This document shows positions 1 to 10,651 of a DNA stretch of 64,000 nucleotides, piece by piece. The DNA is from Pholiota molesta (Eukaryota > Basidiomycota > Agaricomycetes > Agaricales > Strophariaceae). The DNA lies in contig JACGCK010000106.1 in NCBI GenBank assembly GCA_014925825.1, positions 1 to 64,000 of the forward strand, given 5' to 3'. Each line of letters begins with the position of its first letter. Positions within the stretch are counted from its first letter, which is position 1. Under the pieces are notes generated by a model. The model worked only from the letters and a program-made list of their open reading frames with translations. It searched no databases and had not been told where the DNA came from. Both the position numbers and the translations under genes were made by a program.

Positions 1-361
1 ATGACATGCATAGGGGCTGTGACTCCAAAACGAAACTTGATATAAATCATAGTACGGTTGGCAGATTTGGATTTTATGGTCGAAGGAACGAACAGGAAAG
101 ACTGGGATTTATTTTGGATTTATTAGGATTCGATGCATACTGTATTTGAGAACCTTGTTAGAATCGCACTTAATAACCCCGCATTTCCGGAAATCGTCAA
201 TGACTCGCATACCTTGAGATTAACTCCATCGGCACATTCTAACATCTATTATTCTCAGATCTTAGATTTGGCACGGCAGCAAAGCTTGGACCATGTGTAA
301 TGATTCATCGATATCATGCTTTGAAAACCATAAGTGGTCATCGCAGTTCTCACTGGAAAGG

Positions 362-369
362 TATAAATA
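362..369 (+). promoter_or_regulatory. TATA box of S1
   Basis: A perfect TATAAATA lies 114 nt before the S1 start codon. The related genes S2 and S4 carry a similar box at a similar distance, which supports a real promoter element. Confidence 0.55.
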
Positions 370-482
370 CAAGTTCATATCCTCCTTCCTCCCCAGAATC
401 CTACCATCTTCGATACGCTACACTTGACCGAATCTCCACATTCTCGCATTTCCCTGCATCTCATCTATACACTTACTCGACT

Positions 483-819
483 ATGTCAGCCAAGGTGCGT
501 GGTAGTTCGGAGGAGACCAGTTCGTTCATACTGACAAGCCACTTAATTCACCATAGTTTGAAGAGGGCCAGAACGTCAAGGTTAAGACATCTTTCAGTGG
601 TGCGGATTGCTATCTCCACGAAGGCGCCATACTGCAGGTTAAGGATGCGCATTTGACAACTACAAAGTCGGTTTCAGTGAGCATAGATTAAATTTTCGTT
701 ATGATTCCTTTTTCAGAATCATTTATTTCCAGACCTACAAGTACACCCTCACCAGAAAGGAAGGAGGAGCGTCGATGAACTACCACTGGGTCCCGGAAGC
801 GAATCTGGAGGCCGTCTGA
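483..819 (+). CDS. S1, small SH3-like-looking protein of unknown function (72 aa)
   Basis: Three exons (483-494, 557-676, 733-819) join in phase 0 to give a 72-residue protein. Exon 1 is only MSAK; exon 2 is exactly 40 codons and starts FEEGQNVKVK; exon 3 starts TYKYTLTR and ends WVPEANLEAV. No signal peptide or membrane segment. The beta-strand-like alternation with an EG turn and the basic/aromatic mix suggest a small SH3-like barrel (inference). S4 at 48277-48622 shares the same C-terminal ending, and S2 and S3 share the exon plan. I do not recognise a named family. A kinase fragment and repeat R1 follow downstream. The exon model is well supported by the paralogues; the function is unknown. 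Confidence 0.75.
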
Positions 820-1176
820 GTGAGTGCTCACAAAAGATGAACATATTCCCAAGCTGACCTTGGACTATCTCAGTGGCTCCAGCCATTTTGTTGTGTGCTT
901 GATGTTTTGTCCTATGACCGTTTCCAAACCGTTCCGAATCCGAATATAATCCTGTAAATACCAAAGTCTAGTTGAATGTCATTTTTGTGTTACGTTGGTG
1001 ATATGCAGTCTCATCCGTTACGGATTGCCATTGCTGGTATTACATTTAGAACTTTATTCCTCTCTCACTACGAGTAAGGGCGAAGTAAGCAAGCACCCCT
1101 TGGTTTTTGTTTACTTCCGCCATGCTGACCGATATATCCCTAGGTATGTGTTTTGTCCAGTTTGAATCTTTCCTAA
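820..1176. other. Intergenic, nothing recognised
   Basis: AT-rich stretch between S1 and the kinase fragment. Only short unsupported reading frames are present. Confidence 0.5.
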
Positions 1177-1432
1177 ATGATTGAATACAAATGATACTGT
1201 TTAAGTACTCGACAGAAGCGCTGCGCATTCACCTCAGCCATTCGAAGGACCTTGTTTGTTCGAACTTGAAGTTGTCAGCATCGATCATAGTAGATACGAA
1301 CAAAAAGCACACATCATTTTCGATGGCGATCCACAACGATATGACATTGGGAAGAAGCTTACCGTGCTCTATAGACCCAATGAGAGCGATCCCGACGCTG
1401 TTGAAGGTGCTCAAATGAACGCTGGACACTTC
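1177..1432 (+). pseudogene. Truncated copy of the kinF N-terminus
   Basis: From the ATG at 1177 the sequence follows the first ~250 nt of kinF (18570-19754, minus strand) with many substitutions and several small indels that break the frame. One frame keeps QKAHIIFDGDPQRYDIGKKL, matching EKAHIIYNGYPHLYDTGKHL of kinF, and then LTVLYRPNESDPDAVE, matching LTVLYRRNENEPDAVE. The first residues lie in another frame. The kinase domain is absent. It is therefore a broken, inverted duplicate. No function is expected unless the fragment is expressed as RNA. Confidence 0.75.
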
Positions 1433-1624
1433 CCTGCGGCGTCACTTGCCAACACAGAATCTCATCGACTCCATTGTCGACTCCTTCGTAATCTTATAAA
1501 CCGGTGGCTTTGTTTAGAGTAAAATATGCACAGGGTAATTGTCCACTTATCTTTCGAGATTGAATTGGATTCTTGCCTGCAATGATTCAAGGAAGACTCC
1601 ATTGAAGAAGACTCGGATGAATTC

Positions 1625-1720
1625 TGTTTATGCGCTTCGAGGTGGTTAGTGAAGACTACAAAAATCAGAATATTATCCGAATCGAGGGTTTCTATTATAT
1701 ATCGATACATGATAAAAGAC
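1625..1720 (+). repeat. Short dispersed repeat R3, copy 1
   Basis: About 95 bp resembling 7695-7805. Shared blocks include gaggtggttagt/ggt, gattattcgaa-like and tattatatatcgatac-type segments followed by ataaaagac. The open frame across it is short and unsupported, so it is listed as a repeat only. Confidence 0.5.
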
Positions 1721-1780
1721 CGATTGACGACGGGCTGGAAATTATTCGCAAGTGCGGACAACTTCTCGACGATAACGCTC

Positions 1781-3505
1781 TAACGGCAAGGTCGGGCCGA
1801 ACCACCAACGCATCAGTTTTCCATCCCCTGCACAGCCTACATGTCCCCACTTTCTGCCCCACCCTCCTACTCTTTTTTTCGACGGCGTGGTGCATCTGCC
1901 AATCCAATGCTCCTTCTTCGTACGACCATGGTCCTTAGCGCCGACGCCTGTCTTAGTGACACCTAGGACACACCATATCAACGAGGGCATCGTAGGCGAT
2001 AAGCTCTGAACGACACCCACCCCGAGGCGACGCTCGTTAGAATGGACAGTGATGGACTGCAGTGGGCTTGAAGCGGGTATACGTAGGTGAATAGTTTGAA
2101 TATAAATACTAATGTGTCTGCGTCTGTTCACAGCTTGTGATGGGCAGGGGGAATATAGCCCTGCTGCTACTCTCGATGCATCACCTTTCGTGCATGCGTC
2201 TAGTCGTTTTCATTTCGCGGCCGACCATGTGTCGCCTACTGCCCGAGCATCGCCCGTACGACAATCAACGGCAGCATGACGGACGACAGCGAACACTTTG
2301 CACGACGATAGTGGCCGCGGTGCGAATGACAGCAAATATGGCGCACGACGAACGTTAGCGGATATGGCCCCTGCTGGCATCGTCCACCGTTCGTGCATCT
2401 CCCGTACGACGATCAACGGCGGCACGACGAATGACAGCAGATCCGGCGCACGACAACGCCTTGCTGCCACCGTTGAGCGTTCTTCGATCATTTGTCGATC
2501 ATTCGTCCATCGTGCGTACGATGATACACGGTGGCTAGACGAACGATAGCAGATCTGGTGCAATACTACGCCGTGCTGCCGTTGTACGACGATCTACGGC
2601 ACATGGCGAATGACAATGGACAAGGCGCACTGCCGCGGCCCGCCACCCTCGATCCTACATGCATCGCTCATATGACGATCCACTCAGCGCCTGCTATGGC
2701 GACTCCTCTCGAAGAACACGGTGTGCTTTAAGAGTCATCCGAGCAAGCTCTGCGAACATGTTGTCGCGTCTCTAGAGTCCCCGCCGCATTATAAACACCC
2801 ACTGTCGCTCCACATTGGTGGCTAATATTTGGGCTTTGTCGCAGGCTGACAGCCCGTGCCATTATCTTTTACACCGCCCCCAAGCAGGCATCTGCTTTAA
2901 AGAAAGTGCTGTCTGATAGCGTTGCCTACATCTGGGAATGAACAGGGCTGTAATCTAATTAAAGAGCCATCCCTAAATCAGATTCTTTGACCTTCGATTT
3001 ACGGTCCGTATCCGCATTGTTGTCTATATCCTTTTGCTGTATTATCGGACGACTGGGACTCTGTCACACGCAGTGTAATGCTTACTATTCTAGAATCTGG
3101 GATTATATCGCTCTTTCTCTGTTGTGAGCGGTGCACGTTCCCTCGGGTGTTTACTCTGGGCCTTGTAAAGCTCTGCACAGAATGTAATGTACACCTTATT
3201 TGACCAATTTCAACAGCAGTGACTCACTAATCTTGCTTCCAATGGCCCGTTGTCCATCGAAGCCTTGCTCGGGGAAGGACTATCTTGGACTACCGCTCAT
3301 AAACAATAGATCGTCTTGTTCCTTCATGTTCCAAATTCGATAAGCAAAAAAAAAATCTGCCAGATCCGAGGATCAAGGAGCTACGAGCTACTCCACCCTG
3401 TCCTGTCCGATGTCGTTGTGACTGCTGTTAAAAAAGATGCCTATATTGGGGCATCTATTAGTTTCTTGCTTTGTATTCTGTGGGTCCCAGGTGGGTCCGC
3501 GTGAT
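1781..3505 (+). repeat. Dispersed repeat R1, copy A (~1.7 kb)
   Basis: Aligns over most of its length with the reverse complements of 16970-18263 and 44721-46322. One end carries taacggcaaggtcgggcc. The middle (about 2220-2560) is a degenerate array built on the motif cgtacgacgatcaacgg followed by a cacgacgaatgacagca-like block. The far part has shared blocks such as atttacggtcc, cagcagtgactca and gaagccttgctcgg. No transposase or reverse transcriptase frame is visible; the frames inside differ from copy to copy. Probably a non-autonomous mobile element or segmental repeat. Edges are approximate. Confidence 0.75.
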
Positions 3506-4238
3506 TGTCTGACTTGCAGTTTTTGATTCTATGTCCTGACGTTATAGCCGGATCACACCTGGATCACAGCGCTCAATGAGATGTCTCCCTTGATGGAGCA
3601 ATGGGGATGTTCTCAATTAGACTGCTAGACACCTGAACAATGTGGATGATGAGTGGAGCATTGTGCAATTTACGCTAATTAGGCTTCCAATGGGGAATCC
3701 CAAATTGCAGCTACTTAGAATTTACGAGCGCAATAAATGACTCCTCGCGCGAGTCGCTGGCCATCAGTAGCCATTTCAGCCTGGGATCCGTAACGACGTA
3801 TGTTTGGACGACTGAGTGGCTATTCATTTGCGGTGAGAATGTTTGCAGGCTAGGTAGTAAAATAAGTACGATACATTGACAAGTCGAAGGTAATGAATTC
3901 AATTGCTGCATCAGCGTTATGCCATTTGAGCTAGTTATCTTGAGGACATTATCATTGGTCATTGAACGGGACCGCTACATTTGAAGCAATCTTCGATGAC
4001 ACCCCTCGCGGTTCAAGCAAAGAAGAAGAAAAGTAATAATAACATTTGAGAATTTCGATTGTTGAATGAAGCGAAGATAGGCGAAGATGCGTCGGCGTAA
4101 TAAAGCAGCTGCAAAGAATTCGTATGATAATCAGATTAGCATGTGGAGTAAGCGCCCCCAACAACCAAAGATCCCGGCCGAGTGATGGTCGTGTTGCGCG
4201 TGGCACTTTGAACAACATAGAAGGCTTGTATACCGATG
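3506..4238. other. Intergenic, nothing recognised
   Basis: AT-rich region between R1 copy A and the 3' end of kinA. No supported reading frame or RNA gene seen. Confidence 0.45.
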
Positions 4239-5721
4239 CTATATTGTGTCAGGATTGATTTTACAGATACCGCCTAACAGAAAGTAAATGCTTGCAATGA
4301 TCCTGAAGGCAGAGTGGAAAACATACGCTTTTCGGTCCAGAGCCATGACGTGAGTCTCCGGGAAAGCTGGTCGGTGGAGAGATTTGCATAGATTTTCTCG
4401 AATTCCAACAGAGATTGTTGAGCGGTGAGTCGTTCGTCTTCATTTGAGTTGATCATGGCATCAAGGAATGGACCAAGCTCAGGTATTATGTTCACGATGT
4501 GCTGATAAGTCGCTCAAAGTTAGCAACCGAAATACCCACCAAAAGCCAGATGCAAAATCACTGCATACCCGTGTCCTTTTCTCTAAAACGAGTCCTAAGC
4601 CTAAAACATCGAGTGGAAACACTTTAAAAGGCCCATCGGGTCTGCGGATCCCACGAAGCTCGAAGCCGAAATATTCAGTCTCGAAGATTTCGTCCAAGGG
4701 AGTCTCAAGGGGGTATATCTTGGAGACTTCAAAATCATAGTAAGCATACCGAGTGGTTGATGGATCACGCAAGTTTAAAGGCTGCTTTATCTTGTCCGGC
4801 AGGTATAAAGCTGCATTCATGCCAATATTTTGTTCAAGGATATCGGCATGGAAAACCCTGTTCTCGTGCAAGAAATCCAACCCCTGAAACACGAGCTGAG
4901 GTAGGAAACTTGACTTTTATTCAAATCAATAGCGTACCTCAAGCAGCGTTCTGGTACAGTGCATCAGCTCAGCCACCGTCTTGAAGTGGAACCTAAACGC
5001 AGAATCCCATCTATGTACGAAACATCAGAGAAATCATCAAAAGATTTTTGATATCAGTTGAATCTGATAAAAGATACCTCGATGTTATGGCAAATGAGAG
5101 CCCGCTGAATGTACCAGAATCAATAAGAGGAATGGTATGATTTCGAGGATCTGATCGTGCTTCCTTTGTGTTAAGATATCTCAACACTTTTAGTTCGTCC
5201 TCAGACACGATTCTAGATGACAAAAGTCAAAGTTCGCCATTATGTGTCTCTATAATGTCACTAAATCACTTACTTGATGACGACGTCTCGTCCAAGCTTA
5301 TCTTGTGCGGCCCATATGCGTAAACACTGTGAATATATTAAATGAATAAATATACAATACCCAAAGCCAGAAATTACACACGTACCGAAGGAAGAAAAAA
5401 TTTCCCGTGTTCACGTTCCTCATAGAAACAGCGTCCATATGGATAACCATCAATGCCCATCGAAGTAGGATCCAACTGCGTTGGTGGATAAGTCGCCCAA
5501 GGGTGTGGCCCATGATCATAAAGCGTAAAGCCTCGCGATGCGAAAAAAGGTCGCAGGAATTGCCAGCAGCGAAGAAATCTTGCATAATGCTGTTGTTGGT
5601 TTACTTCCTCATCTGGACCATCCGTCTCCGGGGGATACCATTCGCTGGTTGTCTTGAATAGAGGATTGTCCCAGAACAAAGGGCGAACATGCCAGTAGAG
5701 ATTTTGCCAGAGAGTAGACAT
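4239..5721 (-). CDS. kinA, kinase-like fold protein (about 373 aa)
   Basis: Seven exons (5386-5721, 5274-5326, 5078-5212, 4938-5010, 4569-4883, 4327-4501, 4239-4273) close in phase. Kinase landmarks in order: lysine in GRDVVIKIVSEDEL (VAIK equivalent), the segment RSDPRNHTIPLI, catalytic loop VFHADILEQNIG (Asp and Asn present), then YYDFEVS where DFG is expected, so the glycine is Glu. No clear APE motif. This is the kinase-like family common in Agaricomycetes. Whether it phosphorylates anything is uncertain because of DFE. Exon sizes 53, 135, 73, 315, 175 and 35 match kinD exactly, so A and D are close paralogues. The start could also be at 5817 in the same frame. S2 lies upstream on the same strand. 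Confidence 0.85.
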
Positions 5722-6060
5722 ATATGATGCCAGCTTTGGGTTGAACTTCAGTTTCGAGTACGTGCCAGTGGGAAAGCAAATGTGAAGGTGAAGCCTGAGT
5801 ACCTGAGTGGCGGTCACTGTCAGAACTTAGGGGGTGGATGGCATCAATGTGACAGTGGCGACACCAGACCTGTTTGTTCAATGAACTTCAATCTTCACAT
5901 GCACACGCTGAGTTCAAAACAGAAATTTGATCGACTGATCACCGAACTTCAAGTTCCGGGGTACTTCAGCACTTCAAGCTCCAATTTCGGTGGTCAGGAC
6001 AAGGTCAGCGAGGCCAGGAGGTCATTCACGAGCGATACCGATTAATGCTCACTACAGTCT
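5690..6060 (-). repeat. Source copy of a block duplicated at 32080-32484
   Basis: The first kinA codons plus the upstream region, read on the minus strand, reappear on the plus strand at 32080-32484 with about 85-90 percent apparent identity. The region upstream of kinA also holds short runs such as cttgaagttc in both copies. It likely contains the kinA promoter. Confidence 0.75.
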
Positions 6061-6307
6061 GAACGGCTTACAAGCAAACGACCTTGTGTTATGGAGAAGT
6101 AGCTTGGTATGCTCGAAATAACCAAGAAATATAACGTTGGATAAATGACAATTCACAAAACAGTAGTACAGCTAAGTAGCGTTCAAACTTGATGGTTGGG
6201 AATGTTAATGTGGATGATAAAATGGAGCTAACAACAATGGATACGCATGAGGAACATAGGTAATTATTTTGTCGTCGTATGAGATCCAAATATTCAGTGA
6301 AGGAAGA

Positions 6308-6694
6308 TTACTCGTCTGGCAAGTGGCTGAGAAGGTCCTCATCGATGCCATTATACTCTCCATAGTACTGGGGCTCCGTAAAATCAACGGAGTACTTGTA
6401 TATCGGGTGTCCCTCTGCTGTCTGAATCAAGAATGGTTAGTTGAATCTATGGGGTAGAAATATTATCTAGACACACCGTATGCTTGACAGTCTTCTGCAC
6501 AGAGGTGACCTTGCCTATAGTGCCGCTTGGAATCGTGATTCCGGTGGTCTTTTCCTTGTATTTATCGATGAGGTAGACCACGTCACGTTCCGCGAACTAA
6601 AACATAGCATCATGTCATTGAGCAGATAATATATAACAGCACGCGAAGGAGCCTTTACCTCAGGCGGCTTTATGGGAGCTTGAGCGTTTGACAT
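6308..6694 (-). CDS. S2, small protein of the S family (89 aa)
   Basis: Three exons (6659-6694, 6477-6596, 6308-6421) join in phase 0. Exon 1 is MSNAQAPIKPPE; exon 2 is 40 codons, starts FAERDVVYLI and contains ITIPSGTIGKVTSV; exon 3 starts TAEGHPIYKY and ends acidic, LLSHLPDE. The plan (tiny first exon, 40-codon second exon beginning Phe, third exon with a YxY block) is that of S1, S3 and S4, although sequence identity is low. No signal peptide. Function unknown; an SH3-like fold is an inference. It is codirectional with, and upstream of, kinA. Confidence 0.75.
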
Positions 6695-6795
6695 TGTACA
6701 AACCGTTTCACAGGAAGTCAAAGTTTGTAAAGGTTCGAAAGATTCAAGAATGTACAAGCAGGACTGTTGGTGCTACTAATCTGACATTTGGGGCC

Positions 6796-6804
6796 CTTTA
6801 TATA
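6796..6804 (-). promoter_or_regulatory. TATA box of S2
   Basis: TATATAAAG on the minus strand, about 100 nt before the S2 start codon, the same geometry as S1 and S4. Confidence 0.55.
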
Positions 6805-6809
6805 CGTCG

Positions 6810-7690
6810 ACAAGTGTGAAGCATGTGAAGTGGCACAATCCGAGAGTCGGTGTTTAAGATCCCTTCAGTATTTTGACTCTTCTTCGATTTCGGAATCTCA
6901 GGGTTCCACAGTTCCTTGTCTGATGAAGTGACCAGATTGATCCCCATTCTCTCGGAATGATCGTAGATGGATTAGTCTAGTGTAATGACCCAGGGGCCAA
7001 CCTTCTGACGCTGATTCTCAATGGTGAGTGTCATTTCCAAAATTCCTACCGATAACTGCTATGCATGATTTAGAGGTAATACAAATAAAATGTGTGACTC
7101 TGATTGCACACTGGACACACATTTGCGATACTCATAATGCTTAGCTAGCGTCCCGTAGCCTCAGGCTCATTGTCTGGCTTTTTACATTGGATACATGGCT
7201 CGAACTCCATAGTGTTCAGCCTTCAAAGATCAACCCCATACCCTGATTTTTTTTGGAGACATGGATTGGTAAACTATGAAATACCCCGAACAGATTTTTT
7301 TTCTGTAATGTAGATCTGAGTGGCTTGATTGATCATGTGGTGATACAACAAAATAGTTTCACGCCTCGAAGTATTGCTCGGGGATGGGGTTAATTATCTC
7401 TGACTATCTCGGACGAAGTCCTATCGCCTTGAGAATACCAAAATTCTGACTCAGTCAAAAGAAATACAGGGACGCACTCGGGATTTGTGGTTCTACATTG
7501 GTTCTCCATGTGCCTGCAGTCTACCGTGGAGATTATAAGAAGAATATGACTATATTTGGGAATTTGTCAGACCTCCACTGTCCTGCAGCGTCCGCATGGT
7601 TGTCTGGACTCTGACTTGCAAGGTTTGATCCGTATCCTGATTCCTGACCAAACCGTATCCTTCTCCTCTCTTTTATCTAAATTGATGAAT
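6810..7690. other. Intergenic, nothing recognised
   Basis: Low-GC sequence with two T runs and no supported frame. It separates S2 from R3 copy 2 and the Kre9-like pair. Confidence 0.45.
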
Positions 7691-7694
7691 TTCT

Positions 7695-7805
7695 TTTGTA
7701 CGCGACTTGAGGTGGTTGGTTTGAGATTATTCGAAAGGACTAGGATATCATCTGAATCAAAAGTATTTATTATATAGCGATACCAGATAAAAGACTGATT
7801 GATAT
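7695..7805 (+). repeat. Short dispersed repeat R3, copy 2
   Basis: Resembles 1625-1720 in the same orientation. It is slightly longer through small insertions and shows no conserved reading frame. Confidence 0.5.
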
Positions 7806-8048
7806 TGCTACGAAAGATATGTTGGAATTCCCGAAGGGATTCTCCAATCCGCTTGAGCTTGAGCATGATCACTTGGTTGTCCTACTGTCTTAAACGTTTC
7901 TGCTCTTCATCGGCTAGCTTCGTTTTACTTATGCTCCCTATCTCGATTCTATCTGATCGCGCACGAACAAATATCATCCCTGTATATCAATGTGATTGTA
8001 ATATCTTCAGTAAAGCTTGTTTCAATTTGTAAAAGTAAATCTTCGAAA

Positions 8049-8687
8049 TCAGAGACAAGTTTGTACAAGTACAGATCCTTGCAGAAGAAACAAGCCCAGT
8101 AGTAGGAATCCCAATTGGATAGAAAGGTCGGAATTGGCGGCGCTCTTTGTTGTAGCAGTCGTCGCTGTGCTAGTACTGGACCCAAAGGTAGTCTCCGTCG
8201 CACTCGCTGTCGACTGCGTAATATTAAAGGTGTTCGACTGGGCCAAGATAGAATTCAAAGCGGTAGCGCTTTCGACAAAGTTGACCCGAAATCCACTCCC
8301 GGTGGGCCATCCTCCTTGCGGCGGATTACACCCGGTCTTACCAACCGTACCATCGACCACGTTGCCGAGAAGTTGGGGAGTAAAATTCGATTTATCCTGC
8401 AGCATCAGCGAAACAGAAAGTGGGATGAGCATGGCAAGAAAATTAGTAGAATCTCAGCCGGATAACGTACCTGATTGATCAGTACGACGCTGAAGTTCAG
8501 CCTATCCGTCCCGACGCGCTGCCATTCCAGTCTGTTCAGTTAGTCAGCTTGCGGTTCATTAGCATATCAGCCAAAGCACATACGGCTGGACGCCTTGGTT
8601 GGTCCATCCTTGATCCGTGTTTGGAATGAGAATGCCGTATGCGAGTGCGGAAGAGAGAAACATCAGGAGAATGAAGACGATGCGCAT
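8049..8687 (-). CDS. Kre9/Knh1-like GPI-anchored cell-wall protein, copy 1 (170 aa)
   Basis: Exons 8584-8687, 8471-8531 and 8049-8396 close in phase. A signal peptide starts MRIVFILLMFLSSALA. The mature part starts YGILIPNTDQGWTNQG and continues LEWQRVGTDRLNFSVVLINQ, the N-terminal beta domain seen in Kre9/Knh1-like and Ser-Thr-rich GPI proteins. PPQGGWPTGSGFRVNF is the second conserved strand block. A Ser/Thr/Ala-rich linker and a hydrophobic tail (LGFLLLGLFLLQG) indicate a GPI anchor, although the last residues VLVQTCL are less typical. Probable site: plasma membrane and wall, with a role linked to beta-glucan architecture by family. The start at 8687 was chosen for the signal peptide; an in-frame ATG at 8774 would bury it. 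Confidence 0.85.
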
Positions 8688-9048
8688 GTTGAAGGAAAAG
8701 CAGAGGAGTGCTGATGACGGTAGGAGTCCCTTATTTGAAGGATAGAAAACGGCGTGAGGCAATATTCTGCCCACGTCGAATCGAGGCTCTTGCGGACTGG
8801 AATGTCGTGCGGCATGATACCTGTACGGCGCAGTTGATGTTGATAAAGCGTGCAGCGGCGTGCCACTTCAAGCCGCAAATGGTTGAAGTGTATAGCCCGT
8901 TAAGCCTTTACATAGCCATTTGAGCCGCTCGCCCATGAGGTATGGTGGCAACAACTTATATGTATGGTCCAAGAGATAACAGAGAAGGAGATCCTTTCAT
9001 CTCTCAAAGTGAATTGCCACGATATTCCATCTATTTCGCCATGAAATT

Positions 9049-9980
9049 TTATACAAGGGCAAAAAATAACAGAAGGGATAATCCTAAAAGCCCTGAGCTG
9101 AAACAGAGATTAGAGGCAGCAGAATTTGGTATGTTTGGGAGGCTATTATTTTCCACAGGAGAAATCGCACTTGTTACAGAGAGCGTGTGTGAGTTTTAGC
9201 CACGGAACGTCCAAGGAACATCGAGAGGTAACTCACCTTTCAGTTGCCGCATACGGCGTCGTCGAGCCAGAGTTGGGTGAACCCGTCGGACGCGAGCCAG
9301 TTAGAGCGCCTTGTGACGGGGTGTATCCTGGTGTTGGGTTGGATTCTGAGGCTGGGACGTCCTCAGCTGTTGGGTCGTATTCTGAGGCTGGGTCTGATTC
9401 TGTCCTGTGAGAGGTGAGCGTCGTCTGAGCGTTTGAATGGATGTGGATAAATGAAATTTACCGGACCCTGTCGAGGCCGCGCTCGGGTCAACGGCTGCAG
9501 CAGCTACTTTCTTGATAACGAAATCGTTCGACTGGGCGTAGATAGTGTCGAACTGATCTGCGCTTGCAACGAGGTTGACGCGGAAGTTGCTGCCGGTGGG
9601 CCATCCCCCACTAGGAGGGCTAAGGTTCACCTTTCCTTTCGTCCCATCGACCCTCGAAGCAAGGAGTTTGCGAGAAAATCCTTGCATTTGCTATTTTCAG
9701 AATCAGGCAAAAAAGTGTCAGTATGTGGGGTCGAGAATTTATTTCCTTACAAAATTGAACGGACCTGATTATCGAGGACAACACTGAAGGTTGTCTTGTC
9801 GCTGCTGACACGCTCCCAAGTAAGCCTGATATGGGGTAAGATTTAGAGTTCAATATCGCAAAATAACAACACGTACAATTGGTTGCCTTGGTTGGTCCAG
9901 CCAGTCTGAGAGTTCGGGGAGAGGACTCTGTAGGCGAGAGTGGAAGTGACGAAGGCGAGGAGGCAAGCTGCGACACGCAT
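9049..9980 (-). CDS. Kre9/Knh1-like GPI-anchored cell-wall protein, copy 2 (225 aa)
   Basis: Five exons (9877-9980, 9765-9825, 9462-9690, 9237-9399, 9049-9169) close in phase. The signal peptide MRVAACLLAFVTSTLA is followed by YRVLSPNSQTGWTNQG, LTWERVSSDKTTFSVVLDNQ and PPSGGWPTGSNFRVNL, the same domain as copy 1. The linker is acidic and Ser/Thr/Pro-rich (ESDPASEYDP..., SRPTGSPNSGSTTPY). The last exon encodes NSAASNLCFSSGLLGLSLLL and then FFALV, a textbook GPI signal. The two genes are tandem on the same strand with about 360 nt between them, a recent-to-old tandem duplication that has diverged in linker length and intron number. A partial third copy is at 32485-33010. Confidence 0.85.
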
Positions 9981-10121
9981 TAGTATGACTTGATCTGAGA
10001 TGTATAATGGTGAGTGAAAGTCTGAAAGGTGCGAAGAATGAGGAGTTGGTCGAGTACTAACGAGCCTTTTAAGTGTATCCTGAGGTGGCTGGCACTCATT
10101 GTAGATTATGGTGTCATCCAC

Positions 10122-10651
10122 CAGCAGCCTGGATTGAAATCAAAATACTTGCCATATATTTCAATTTCCGCGGGTTTGAATCCTTCTGTTACGTGTCAGA
10201 ATACCTTCGAGAGGTATATCACTGGATTGAGTGGGCATCGTATTGACGGTGAAGCTGGAACTTGAAGCTTGAAGCTTTGAAGTTTGAAGCTTGAAGAGTT
10301 GTAGCAATGTAGCATGATCGCGTCCAACATTCAAGTTACCGCGATGACCACCGTCAGACTCATAGCGCGCTTGCGCCACGTGTCTGTATCTTCCGGGCCG
10401 CCATACCCCGGGCATCGTCTTTCCACTTTCCACTGCTTGAACTTGCCTTGAACTTGCCTTGATTGAACGGCTTAGTCTGCACCTCCTCGCTGCAGATTTC
10501 TTATCTTTTTAGGCTCGCTTAATTTATCTTTGCGACAAAAGTTACAAACTGCCTTTTCTGTCAATTAAAGATCATCAAACACGCATAAATCGCTCAAGCC
10601 ACGTTGACTTTGGAGCGCCGACACGTTACAAGCCTCCACCATCTTCCCCCC
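10122..10651. other. Intergenic with short AAGCTTGAA microrepeats
   Basis: Contains a run of gaagcttgaagctttgaag type repeats at about 10255-10300 and cttgaacttgcc repeats at about 10435-10462, then the promoter region of SEC20. No gene seen. Confidence 0.5.

Noticed and set aside
1742..2563. Frames of 117-129 aa within R1 copy A
   Set aside because: They are not conserved in copies B and C, which have indels at these places.
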